Assembly: GCA_963758845.1 (NCBI GenBank)
Contig: CAVWWX010000002.1
Coordinates: 868,001 to 932,000 of the forward strand
Origin: JBDTSW01 sp963758845
Lineage (GTDB): Bacteria; Actinomycetota; Thermoleophilia; Solirubrobacterales; 70-9
Length of the DNA stretch: 64,000 nt
Direction: 5' to 3'
Part shown: piece by piece, positions 57,115 through 64,000 of the stretch
How the letters are laid out: the number at the start of each line of letters is the position of its first letter
Position numbering within the stretch: the first letter of the stretch is position 1
Notes under the pieces: generated by a model
What the model saw: only the letters and a program-made list of their open reading frames with translations
Told to the model about the DNA's origin: nothing
Databases searched by the model: none
Position numbers and translations under genes: made by a program

Positions 57115-58151
57115 CACGCCGCCGGCACCTCGAGCCCGATCTCACCGGTATCGAGCACTCGCAACACCTGTTTCTGCTCGGGCGCGAGCCAGCAGCGGTC
57201 GCGGTGCGCGCCCTCGCCAGCGCGGGCCTCCAGGCCGGGCACCTCGGTGCACTTGCCGAATTCGTGCGGGCACCGGGGCCTGAAATGACAGCCCTCGGGT
57301 GGCGCGACCAGCGAAGGCGGCTGGCCCCTGATCTGCGCCAGGCGGGCCGTCCGCGGGCGGTCCAGGCGCGCGATCGAGCCCAGGAGTCCCCACGTGTAGG
57401 GGTGCTGGGGGTCATAGAAGATCTGCTCGAGGGTGCCGGACTCGACCACGCGCCCGCCGTACATCACCAGCACCCGGTCGGCGATCTCAGCGACGACGCC
57501 GAGGTCGTGGGTGATCAGGACGGTGGCAACGCCGAGGTCGTCGTTCAGCTTCTTCAGGAGGCGCAGGATCTGTGCCTGGATCGTCACGTCGAGCGCCGTC
57601 GTCGGCTCGTCGGCGATCAGCAGCTCGGGCTCGAGCGATACGCCCATCGCGATCATCGCCCGTTGGCGCATGCCGCCGGAAAACTCGTGCGGGAACGCCC
57701 GCGCCCGCTCCTCGGGGGCCGGGATCCCGACGTCGCGCAGCAGGTCGACCGAGCGCGTGAAGGCCTCCTCCTCGGAGATGTCCCGGTGGGCACGGATCTG
57801 CTCGACGATCTGGTCGCCGACCCGGTAGACCGGGTTCAGCGAGCTCATCGGGTCCTGGAAGATCATCGCCATCCGGTCGCCGCGGATGCCACGGAGGTCG
57901 TCGTCGCTGGCGCCGATCAGCTCGGTCTCGCCGAGCGTGGCGCTGCCCGAGATCTCGGCGTTGACGCTGCGCGTCAGGCCCATCAGGCTCATCGCGGTCA
58001 CCGACTTGCCCGAGCCGGACTCGCCGACGATCGCCAGCACCTCGCCGCGGCGGACCTCGAAGGAGACGCCGTCGACGGCGTTCAGGGTTCCCTCCTCGGT
58101 GCGGAAGCTGACCCGCAGGTCGTCGACGGAGAGGACCGCGGGACCGCTCAT
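57114..58151 (-). CDS. Peptide/nickel ABC transporter ATPase (OppD/DppD type)
   Basis: 345 aa. Walker A GESGSGKSV, Q loop FQDPMSSLNP, FSGGMRQRAMIAM signature, Walker B LLIADEPTTALD, and the C-terminal Cys cluster (CHFRPRCPHEFGKC). Forms a heterodimer with the OppF-type subunit. ATG 58151 overlaps the OppB-type stop. Confidence 0.9.
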   Translation of the reverse strand: MSGPAVLSVDDLRVSFRTEEGTLNAVDGVSFEVRRGEVLAIVGESGSGKSVTAMSLMGLTRSVNAEISGSATLGETELIGASDDDLRGIRGDRMAMIFQDPMSSLNPVYRVGDQIVEQIRAHRDISEEEAFTRSVDLLRDVGIPAPEERARAFPHEFSGGMRQRAMIAMGVSLEPELLIADEPTTALDVTIQAQILRLLKKLNDDLGVATVLITHDLGVVAEIADRVLVMYGGRVVESGTLEQIFYDPQHPYTWGLLGSIARLDRPRTARLAQIRGQPPSLVAPPEGCHFRPRCPHEFGKCTEVPGLEARAGEGAHRDRCWLAPEQKQVLRVLDTGEIGLEVPAA

Positions 58152-59125
58152 GCCGAGCTCTCCTCGAGGCGGATCCGCGGATCGAGCACCGCGTAGACGA
58201 TGTCGACGATCGCGTTGAAGAAGACGACGAAGAACGCGCCGAACATGGTCACCGCAAGGATCGGCGGCACGTCGAGCTGACCGATCGAGTCGGCCGCGTA
58301 CTGGCCGACGCCCTGGAGGTTGAAGACGGACTCGGTGAGGATCGCGCCGCCGCCGATCACGACCGCGAAGTCGAGGCCCCACAGGGTGACGACGGGGATC
58401 AGCGAGTTGCGGAGCACGTGCTTGATCAGGACCTGGCGCTCGGTCAGCCCCTTCGCGCGAGCGGTGCGCACGAAGTCCTCGTTCATCGTCTCCAGCACGT
58501 TCGAGCGCAGCACCCGCGAGTAGACGCCGATGAACAGAATCGATAGCGCGATCCAGGGCAGGATCAGGTGGTGGAACCACTCGAACGGGCTCTCGGTGAA
58601 CTCGACGTAGCCGCCGTTCGGGAACAGCTCGAACCCGAGCGTGTTCGAGAGCTCGTAGCCGAGGTAGTGGTTCATCAGCGCCCCGATCCAGAACACCGGC
58701 ATCGAGATCCCGATCAGGGCAAGCACGGTCAGCGATCGGTCCGAGACCTTCCCCGCGCGCATCGCCGTGTACAGGCCGAGGGCGACCCCGAACGCCATCC
58801 ACAGGATCGCGGCGCCGATCGCCAGCGCCAGCGTCCGCGGCAGCCCATGCCAGATCTCCTCGACGACGTTCAGCTGGGTGGTGTAGCTGATCATGTCGCC
58901 GGTGAAGAGCTGCTTCATCGTCGTCGCGTACTGGACGTAGACCGGCTCGTTGAAGCCCCACTCCTCGCGGATCGCCTCGATCTGGGTCTCGGTCGGCTGC
59001 TTGCCGGCCATCCGCACGGCCGGATCGCCGTTCGGGAGCACCTGGAAGATGAAGAAGGTCACGACGGAGACGGCGAACAGCACGATCGCCATCGAGACCA
59101 GGCGGCGGACTATGAAGCGGCCCAT
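58148..59125 (-). CDS. Peptide/nickel ABC transporter permease (OppB/DppB type)
   Basis: 325 aa, six membrane segments. N-terminus FIVRRLVSMAIVLFAVSVVTF and the EAA loop (EDFVRTARAKGLTERQVL) mark the OppB group. ATG 59125 has GTGAGGCACTAGGG upstream; an extra 21 residues to 59188 would overlap the OppC-type gene and look unlike the family. Confidence 0.88.
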   Translation of the reverse strand: MGRFIVRRLVSMAIVLFAVSVVTFFIFQVLPNGDPAVRMAGKQPTETQIEAIREEWGFNEPVYVQYATTMKQLFTGDMISYTTQLNVVEEIWHGLPRTLALAIGAAILWMAFGVALGLYTAMRAGKVSDRSLTVLALIGISMPVFWIGALMNHYLGYELSNTLGFELFPNGGYVEFTESPFEWFHHLILPWIALSILFIGVYSRVLRSNVLETMNEDFVRTARAKGLTERQVLIKHVLRNSLIPVVTLWGLDFAVVIGGGAILTESVFNLQGVGQYAADSIGQLDVPPILAVTMFGAFFVVFFNAIVDIVYAVLDPRIRLEESSA

Positions 59126-59135
59126 CCCTAGTGCC

Positions 59136-60203
59136 TCACGCCTCGATCTTGACCTTGGCTCGGGGGTCGAGAGCGTCGCGGACGCCATCGCCGAAGATGT
59201 TGAGCGAAAGGACCGTGAGCACCAGCATCACGCCGGGGACCACGGCCAGGTGCGGGGCCGAGACGACGCGGTCGACGCCGTCGTCGATCATCGTCCCCCA
59301 CGAGGGCTCGGGGGGCTGGACGCCGGCGCCCAGGAACGAGAGCGCGGCCTCGAGCAGCACGGCATTGGCCACCAACAGCGGGAAGAAGACGATCATCGTG
59401 GTGATCACGTTGGGGAAGATCTCGCTGAACATGATCCTCAGCGATCCCTGCCCCTGGGCGCGTGCCGCCTCGACGAACTCCTTCTCGCGCAGCGCCAGCA
59501 CCTCACCTCGTATCGGCCGCGCGAGGTAGGGGATGTAGACCACCGAGATCACGAGGATCGGGATCAACAGCGAGCTGCCGGAGACCTCGAGGGGGCCCAG
59601 CTTGAGCCCGCCCAACGCCAGCGCGGTGCCCAGCGCGATCCCGAGCAGGATCACCGGGAAGGCCCAGATGATGTCGAGCAATCGCGAGATCGCGCCGTCG
59701 GTCCAGCCGCGGAAGTAGCCCGCGGCGACGCCGAAGATCATCCCGAAGAAGGTCGTGATCAGCGCGGCGCCGATGCCGATGATCAGCGAGTTGCGCCCGC
59801 CGTAGAGCAGCCGGACAGCGGCATCGCGCCCGGACCCGTCGGCTCCGAGGAAGTACTCGCCGTGCCACGTCGGGCCGATGGGCACCCCGCTGAAGTCGAT
59901 GATCAGCACTTCCTCGCCGCCCTTCGTAACCATCTCGGAAGAGCCCGGGATGTCGTCGAAGTCGCGGTGCGCGACGTGGTTGGCATAGAGCGGCGCCGCC
60001 ACGCAGGCCAGTACCAACAGGACGAAGACGGCGCCGAAGGCGAGGGCGGTGCGGTTGCGGCGCAGGCGGCGGGCGGCGAGCTTGTAGGGCCCGGCGCCGG
60101 CGAGCCCGGCCTTGCGCTCCTCGGCCGTGAGTTCGACCTCGAGCGACGGCGAGAACTCAGACCCGCCGCGGTCCGGCCCGAGCGCCTCGTCCCTAGCCGC
60201 CAC
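59136..60203 (-). CDS. Peptide/nickel ABC transporter permease (OppC/DppC type)
   Basis: 355 aa. A ~45-residue cytosolic start, one helix, a long extracytoplasmic part and five further helices with the EAA loop (EFVEAARAQGQGSLRIM). The gap to the substrate-binding gene upstream (102 nt) holds a strong hairpin at 60264-60292. GTG 60203 start. Confidence 0.88.
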   Translation of the reverse strand: MAARDEALGPDRGGSEFSPSLEVELTAEERKAGLAGAGPYKLAARRLRRNRTALAFGAVFVLLVLACVAAPLYANHVAHRDFDDIPGSSEMVTKGGEEVLIIDFSGVPIGPTWHGEYFLGADGSGRDAAVRLLYGGRNSLIIGIGAALITTFFGMIFGVAAGYFRGWTDGAISRLLDIIWAFPVILLGIALGTALALGGLKLGPLEVSGSSLLIPILVISVVYIPYLARPIRGEVLALREKEFVEAARAQGQGSLRIMFSEIFPNVITTMIVFFPLLVANAVLLEAALSFLGAGVQPPEPSWGTMIDDGVDRVVSAPHLAVVPGVMLVLTVLSLNIFGDGVRDALDPRAKVKIEA

Positions 60204-60263
60204 CGCTGCTCAACCTTCCTCAGTCACGCTGGTGATTCTCCATCCGCCAGCCCCCGATGTCAA

Positions 60264-60292
60264 AGAGAGGGGCGCCGGTGGCGCCCCTCTCT
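60264..60292 (-). terminator. 13-bp stem hairpin between binding protein and permease genes
   Basis: AGAGAGGGGCGCC-GGT-GGCGCCCCTCTCT, perfect 13-bp stem, 3-nt loop. As in many ABC operons, it likely limits read-through or protects the upstream mRNA so that the binding protein is made in excess over the permeases. Confidence 0.6.
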
Positions 60293-60305
60293 CAGTCCTG
60301 TGCGG

Positions 60306-62030
60306 CTACTCCGTGAGCTGCCAGCTCGAGTAGTCGTTGAAGTACACCGGGTGGAACTCCGCCGAGCCGAAGTCGACCCGGTCGGACAGGAACAGCGACA
60401 ACTTGCGGTGTCCGTACGGCGCGATGTAGGACTGCGGCGCCGAGACGAGGTACTCGTCGAGCGCCGCCCAGTCCTCCGCGACGGCCGGGAGGTCGTTCTC
60501 CAGGCTCAGACGATTGATCTCGTCGTTGATCTTCGGATCGTCGACTCGACCGACGTTCTGGCTGTTCGTCGGCTGGATCGAGGCCCCGTCAACCAGGAAA
60601 TAGAAGTTGAGGGGGTGCGGGAAATCCTGGAACCAGTTGAGGAAACCGGTCTGTGGAGCGGTCTTCTCGTTCCCGATCGTCTGGAAATACACGCCGCCGT
60701 CGAGGATCTTCGGCGTCGCGTCGAGCCCGATGTCGTTGAGCATGTCCGCGTACGCCTCGGTGACCTTGTCGGTCGGCGCGTCGTTGTTGCCCCAGACGGT
60801 CACCTCCTCGCCTTCGACCCCGGCTTCCTGGATCAGGCTCTGGGCCTGCTCGAGGTCCGGAGCCTCGTTCGGGTTGCCGTACGGGCATTCCTCGACGTCG
60901 AACGCCTCGTTGTAGCCGGGCATGCCGGGCGGCAGGAACGAACAGCCCGGTGCCAGCTCGCCCGCGAACAGCTTCGCCAGGGCCGGCTTGTCGATGCCAT
61001 AGTTGACGGCCTCGCGCACGAGCGGGTCGTCGAACGGCGGCTCGTCGACATTCATGAAGAAGTAGTACGTGGAGGTCGTCGTGAACTCCTCGTACCGCTG
61101 CTCGTCGGTCCCGTCGGGACCAACCTGCTCGAGGACGGTCGGCTTCAGGTCCGGCGACGGCGGATCCTGCATGTAGTCGAGCTCGTTGCTGAGGACGTCC
61201 TGGGCCTGCTGGTCGATGTTCTTGATGATCTGCGTGGTGATCTTGTCGATGTGCCCAGGCGGGATGTCGTCGCCGAGATTGTTGTCCTCGAACGAGTCGA
61301 CCTTCTCCATCACGAACTCGCGGTTCGGCACCGACTCGGTGACCTCGTATGGGCCGACGCCCGGGGGCGGGTCCTCGGTGAGGTTCTTGAACGGCGTGTC
61401 TCCGGGCACCAGGCCCGCGAACCACATCGCCAGGATGTTCGAGAACGACGAGTCGGGCTCGGTCAACGTGATCGTGATCTCGCCGGTCTTGTCGTCGGTC
61501 TCGATCCCGGAGATGTCGCCCTCCGGGTCACCGTTCTGGACATACTCTTCGGCGCCCTCGATCGTGAGGTAGAAGGCGGAGCCTCCCGACTCCAGGTTGA
61601 GCACGCGCTTGATCGTGTGCTCAAAGTCGGAGGCGACGACATCGGTGCCGTCGGAGTACTTGAGGCCGTCGCGGAGCGTCAGCTTGTACTCGAGGCCGTC
61701 CTCGGAGATCTCAGGCAGGTCCTCGGCGAGGCCGGGAATCAGCTCCGATCCGGCGGGGCCCTCCTCGTGCGGATAGGTGAGGAGCGGGGTATAGACGAGC
61801 CAGAGCGGCTCGATCCCGTTCACGGTGTAGGTGAGCGCCGGGTCGAGGTAGTCCGGCTGTGAGGTCTGGGAGATCGTGACCTCCCCGCCCTCGACCGTTT
61901 CGCCGCTGCCACCGCCATCGTCGTCATCGCTGCCGCAAGCGGCGAGGCCGATGGAGCCGCCGGCAAGTACGAGCGCGCAAACCACGCCGAGCGCCTTACC
62001 GCCGGGACGAGTCCTGACTACCTCTCTCAA
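60306..62030 (-). CDS. Extracellular substrate-binding lipoprotein (SBP family 5)
   Basis: 574 aa. Lipobox IGLAAC, acidic/Gly linker, then the bilobal fold with YSDGTDVVASDFEHTIKRVL and FKNLTEDPPPGVGPYEV-type motifs. Family 5 binds peptides, nickel or sugars; the sequence does not fix the ligand. TTG 62030 with GGGGGAGGAATTAGC upstream. First gene of the operon and the most highly made by the hairpin argument. Confidence 0.88.
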   Translation of the reverse strand: MREVVRTRPGGKALGVVCALVLAGGSIGLAACGSDDDDGGGSGETVEGGEVTISQTSQPDYLDPALTYTVNGIEPLWLVYTPLLTYPHEEGPAGSELIPGLAEDLPEISEDGLEYKLTLRDGLKYSDGTDVVASDFEHTIKRVLNLESGGSAFYLTIEGAEEYVQNGDPEGDISGIETDDKTGEITITLTEPDSSFSNILAMWFAGLVPGDTPFKNLTEDPPPGVGPYEVTESVPNREFVMEKVDSFEDNNLGDDIPPGHIDKITTQIIKNIDQQAQDVLSNELDYMQDPPSPDLKPTVLEQVGPDGTDEQRYEEFTTTSTYYFFMNVDEPPFDDPLVREAVNYGIDKPALAKLFAGELAPGCSFLPPGMPGYNEAFDVEECPYGNPNEAPDLEQAQSLIQEAGVEGEEVTVWGNNDAPTDKVTEAYADMLNDIGLDATPKILDGGVYFQTIGNEKTAPQTGFLNWFQDFPHPLNFYFLVDGASIQPTNSQNVGRVDDPKINDEINRLSLENDLPAVAEDWAALDEYLVSAPQSYIAPYGHRKLSLFLSDRVDFGSAEFHPVYFNDYSSWQLTE

Positions 62031-62078
62031 GCTAATTCCTCCCCCGGCCGGTTACCCCTGGCCGGATCTCCCATGAAA

Positions 62079-62093
62079 GTGCCGTGTCGGCAC
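62079..62093. promoter_or_regulatory. Inverted repeat GTGCCG-TGT-CGGCAC upstream of the transporter operon
   Basis: 6-bp arms in the 76-nt gap before the TTG start of the binding-protein gene. Possible operator of the transporter operon; weak evidence. Confidence 0.3.
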
Positions 62094-62106
62094 GTTACAA
62101 CCATTT

Positions 62107-62967
62107 TCAGCCTTCCCGTTTTCCGGGAATCGGAAACTGCGTTCGCATCATCGCGTCCCAGACCCGGTCCGAGACGAGCCGACGCTGGGCGATCGCGAGG
62201 TGGGCCGAGGGCGTCACGCGGTAGCGCGGGCGCGGCCGCTTCGAGGTCAGCGCGGTCTCGATCTTCTTCGCTACCGCATCGGGGCCGGCGCCCAGCTTCG
62301 CCAGCGGCCCCTCCTCATAGACGCCCTGGGTCGCCGACGCCACGTGGGCGTTGAACTCGTCATAGGGCCCGCCCGAGCCGGTGCCCTCGGCGATCGAGCC
62401 CATGGCCGCGTTGCCGAACTCGGTGCGGATCAGGCCGGGCTCGATGCAGACGACCTTGATCCCGAACCCCTGCACCTCGAACCGCAGAGCGTCGGAGATC
62501 GCCTCCACCGCGTACTTGGTCGCGTGGTAGATGCCGCCGCCCGGGAAGGTCAGGCGACCGCCCATCGAGGAGATGTTCACGATCCGGCCCGCGCCCGCTT
62601 CGCGCATGCCTGGCAGCACCAGCTGGCTCATCCGGATCAAGCCGAAGACGTTGGTCTCGAACTGGCGCCGCACGGAGTCCAGCTCGACGCTCTCGATCGC
62701 GCCCGACTGGCTGTAGCCGGCGTTGTTGACGAGGCCGTACAGCGGGCCGCCCTCGATGGCGGCGTCGACCGCCGACCGCATCGAGGACTCGTCGGTGACG
62801 TCAAGCGCCAGGGTCTCGCAGCCGGCCACGGCCAGGTCGGACAGCGTCTCGGGCTTGCGCGCGGTCGCGATCACCGACCACCCGTTGCGCGCCAGGTGCA
62901 GGGCGGTCTCGCGGCCGATGCCGGTCGAACAGCCCGTGATCAGTACTCGCCGTTGCCGGTCGCTCAC
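62107..62967 (-). CDS. Short-chain dehydrogenase/reductase
   Basis: 286 aa classical SDR: cofactor loop TGCSTGIG, NNAG (VNNAGY), Ser in NISSMGG and catalytic YHATKYA. The C-terminal extension has PRYRVTPSAHLAIAQ. GTG 62967 has AGAGGAGAG upstream. Substrate unknown; sequences like this often act on hydroxy-fatty acids, retinol-like or sterol-like substrates. Confidence 0.86.
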   Translation of the reverse strand: MSDRQRRVLITGCSTGIGRETALHLARNGWSVIATARKPETLSDLAVAGCETLALDVTDESSMRSAVDAAIEGGPLYGLVNNAGYSQSGAIESVELDSVRRQFETNVFGLIRMSQLVLPGMREAGAGRIVNISSMGGRLTFPGGGIYHATKYAVEAISDALRFEVQGFGIKVVCIEPGLIRTEFGNAAMGSIAEGTGSGGPYDEFNAHVASATQGVYEEGPLAKLGAGPDAVAKKIETALTSKRPRPRYRVTPSAHLAIAQRRLVSDRVWDAMMRTQFPIPGKREG

Positions 62968-63028
62968 TAGCTCTCCTCTTCGCCGTCTCGCCCAGGCTAT
63001 CCCCGGCGCGCGGCTAGAGTGCCGGCCG

Positions 63029-64000
63029 ATGCGCGCCGTCACCTTCCAGGCCCCCGGCGAGGTCCGGGTCGAAGAGCGGCCGGACCCCGAGCTGGAGGGT
63101 CGCAGCGACGCACTGATCAGGGTCGAGGGCACGGGCGTGTGCGGCTCGGACCTCCACATCTACCACGGGCGGGTGCAGATCGAGCCCGGCTTCATCCTCG
63201 GCCACGAGTTCGTCGGCACCGTGATCGCGACCGGTGCCGACGTGACCACGGTGAGCGAGGGCGACCGGGTTCTGGGCACCTACTCCACGGCCTGCGGCGA
63301 GTGCTTCTTCTGCGCCCGCGGCGACTTCCACAAGTGCGACAACGGACGGGTCTTCGGCCACGGGGCCACTCTCGGCTCGCTCCAGGGGGCGCAGGCCGAA
63401 CTGCTCCTGGTGCCTAACGCCGACTTGACGCTGAGGCCTATCCCCGACGGCCTGACCGACGAGGTGGCGCTGTTCGCCGGCGACGTGATGGGCACCGGCT
63501 ACCACGCCGTGGTCGAGACCGGGCTCGAGCCGGGCGGCAGCATCGCGGTCCTGGGCCTCGGTCCGGTCGGCCTTTGCGCCGTGCAGGCCGCCCGCGCGGG
63601 CGGCGCCGAGACGATCATCGCCGTGGACACCGTCGCCCAGCGCCTCGACATGGCGAGATCATTCGGGGCGACCCCCGTGCACCTGACCGAGGAGGACGTC
63701 CGAGCGACGGTCAAGGCAGCAACCGAGGGGCGCGGGGTGGACGTCACCGTGGACGCGGTCGGACATCCCGACGCGCTCGAGCTGGCCTGCCGGATCACGC
63801 GCAAGGCCGGGACGGTCTCGGCCACCGGCGTCTACGCCGAGCGCCTTGAACTGCACATGGGGATCGTCTGGATCAAGGCGCTGACGCTGAAGACCGGGCA
63901 CGCGAACGTGATCAAGCACCTCGACCCGGTGCTCGAAGCGCTGACCGATGGAACCCTCGACCCCGCCCCGCTGGTGACGCACCGGATGAGCCTGGACGAG
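63029..64000 (+). CDS. Zinc-dependent alcohol dehydrogenase (cut by window end)
   Basis: 324 residues visible, no stop before the window end. Catalytic zinc Cys in TGVCGSDLH and GHEF; structural zinc set CGECFFCARGDFHKC; Rossmann motif GLGPVG. This fits threonine/sorbitol or formaldehyde-type dehydrogenases of the MDR family. It is divergent from the SDR gene, with 61 nt between the starts. Confidence 0.88.
   Translation, partial: MRAVTFQAPGEVRVEERPDPELEGRSDALIRVEGTGVCGSDLHIYHGRVQIEPGFILGHEFVGTVIATGADVTTVSEGDRVLGTYSTACGECFFCARGDFHKCDNGRVFGHGATLGSLQGAQAELLLVPNADLTLRPIPDGLTDEVALFAGDVMGTGYHAVVETGLEPGGSIAVLGLGPVGLCAVQAARAGGAETIIAVDTVAQRLDMARSFGATPVHLTEEDVRATVKAATEGRGVDVTVDAVGHPDALELACRITRKAGTVSATGVYAERLELHMGIVWIKALTLKTGHANVIKHLDPVLEALTDGTLDPAPLVTHRMSLDE

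Noticed and set aside
58950..61862. 970-codon open frame on the plus strand across the ABC transporter genes
   Set aside because: It is antisense to three clear transporter genes, and its product is Arg/His/Gln-rich without any domain, a usual effect of high third-position G+C.

Overview
The window is about 70% G+C, with genes packed tightly on both strands, frequent 1-11 nt start/stop overlaps and GTG/TTG starts. The gene mix is a type II fatty-acid operon with a PccB-type carboxylase subunit, KdpDE-like and NarL-like two-component pairs, an FTR1/EfeO iron system, a TrpB2-type synthase and a desaturase/reductase pair. It fits a free-living actinobacterium, most likely a deep-branching Thermoleophilia-like lineage (inference from gene content and style; no rRNA is present).

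Layout. 1-0.7 kb: C-terminal part of threonine ammonia-lyase. 0.9-2.5 kb: GAF histidine kinase and LuxR-type regulator. 2.7-10.2 kb: fatty-acid synthesis operon fabD-fabH-fabG-acpP-fabF-carboxyltransferase-GDSL hydrolase-MaoC dehydratase-fabI. 10.3-19.7 kb: lipid and general metabolism (PAP2 enzyme, CDP-alcohol phosphatidyltransferase, Na+/H+ antiporter, YbdK-type ligase, DEAD-box helicase, 5'-3' exonuclease). 19.7-24.3 kb: an envelope-signalling block (Ser/Thr kinase, three small anchored low-complexity proteins, histidine kinase, OmpR-type regulator). 24.4-36.5 kb: desaturase, lipoprotein peptidase, double-PAS protein, cyclophilin, a broken S15-type peptidase, phosphotriesterase-like hydrolase, UspA, TadA, TMEM175-like channel, tRNA-Ser(GGA), TrpB2, YtoQ. 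36.5-42.6 kb: tRNA-Ser(CGA) and a 5.9-kb island bounded by a perfect 65-bp repeat of the tRNA 3' end, carrying a KimA-like potassium importer with a KdpD/KdpE-like pair. 42.6-53.5 kb: small enzymes, a BASS transporter, a STAS protein, FTR1 iron permease plus EfeO-like lipoprotein behind an iron-box palindrome, a methyltransferase. 53.5-56.1 kb: reductase and desaturase pair. 56.1-62.0 kb: peptide/nickel-type ABC transporter. 62.1-64 kb: SDR and a truncated zinc alcohol dehydrogenase.

Main observations. (a) Two divergently placed genes for acidic, low-complexity, membrane-anchored proteins flank a histidine kinase/response regulator pair. Each is preceded by three CTCA repeats at exact 11-bp spacing, ending exactly 56 nt before the start codon, which implies a small dedicated regulon. 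(b) Near-identical palindromes (ACCCCCC-N4-GGGGGGT) stand before the first two-component pair and before fabD, suggesting that this pair controls fatty-acid synthesis. (c) The potassium island has clear attachment-site repeats but no integrase, and its importer promoter has a 33-bp-period direct repeat. (d) Five single-base reading-frame breaks (in fabD, fabI, twice in the S15 peptidase, and in a DUF2269-like gene) occur in 64 kb. Two are in genes expected to be essential, so assembly error is the simplest explanation.
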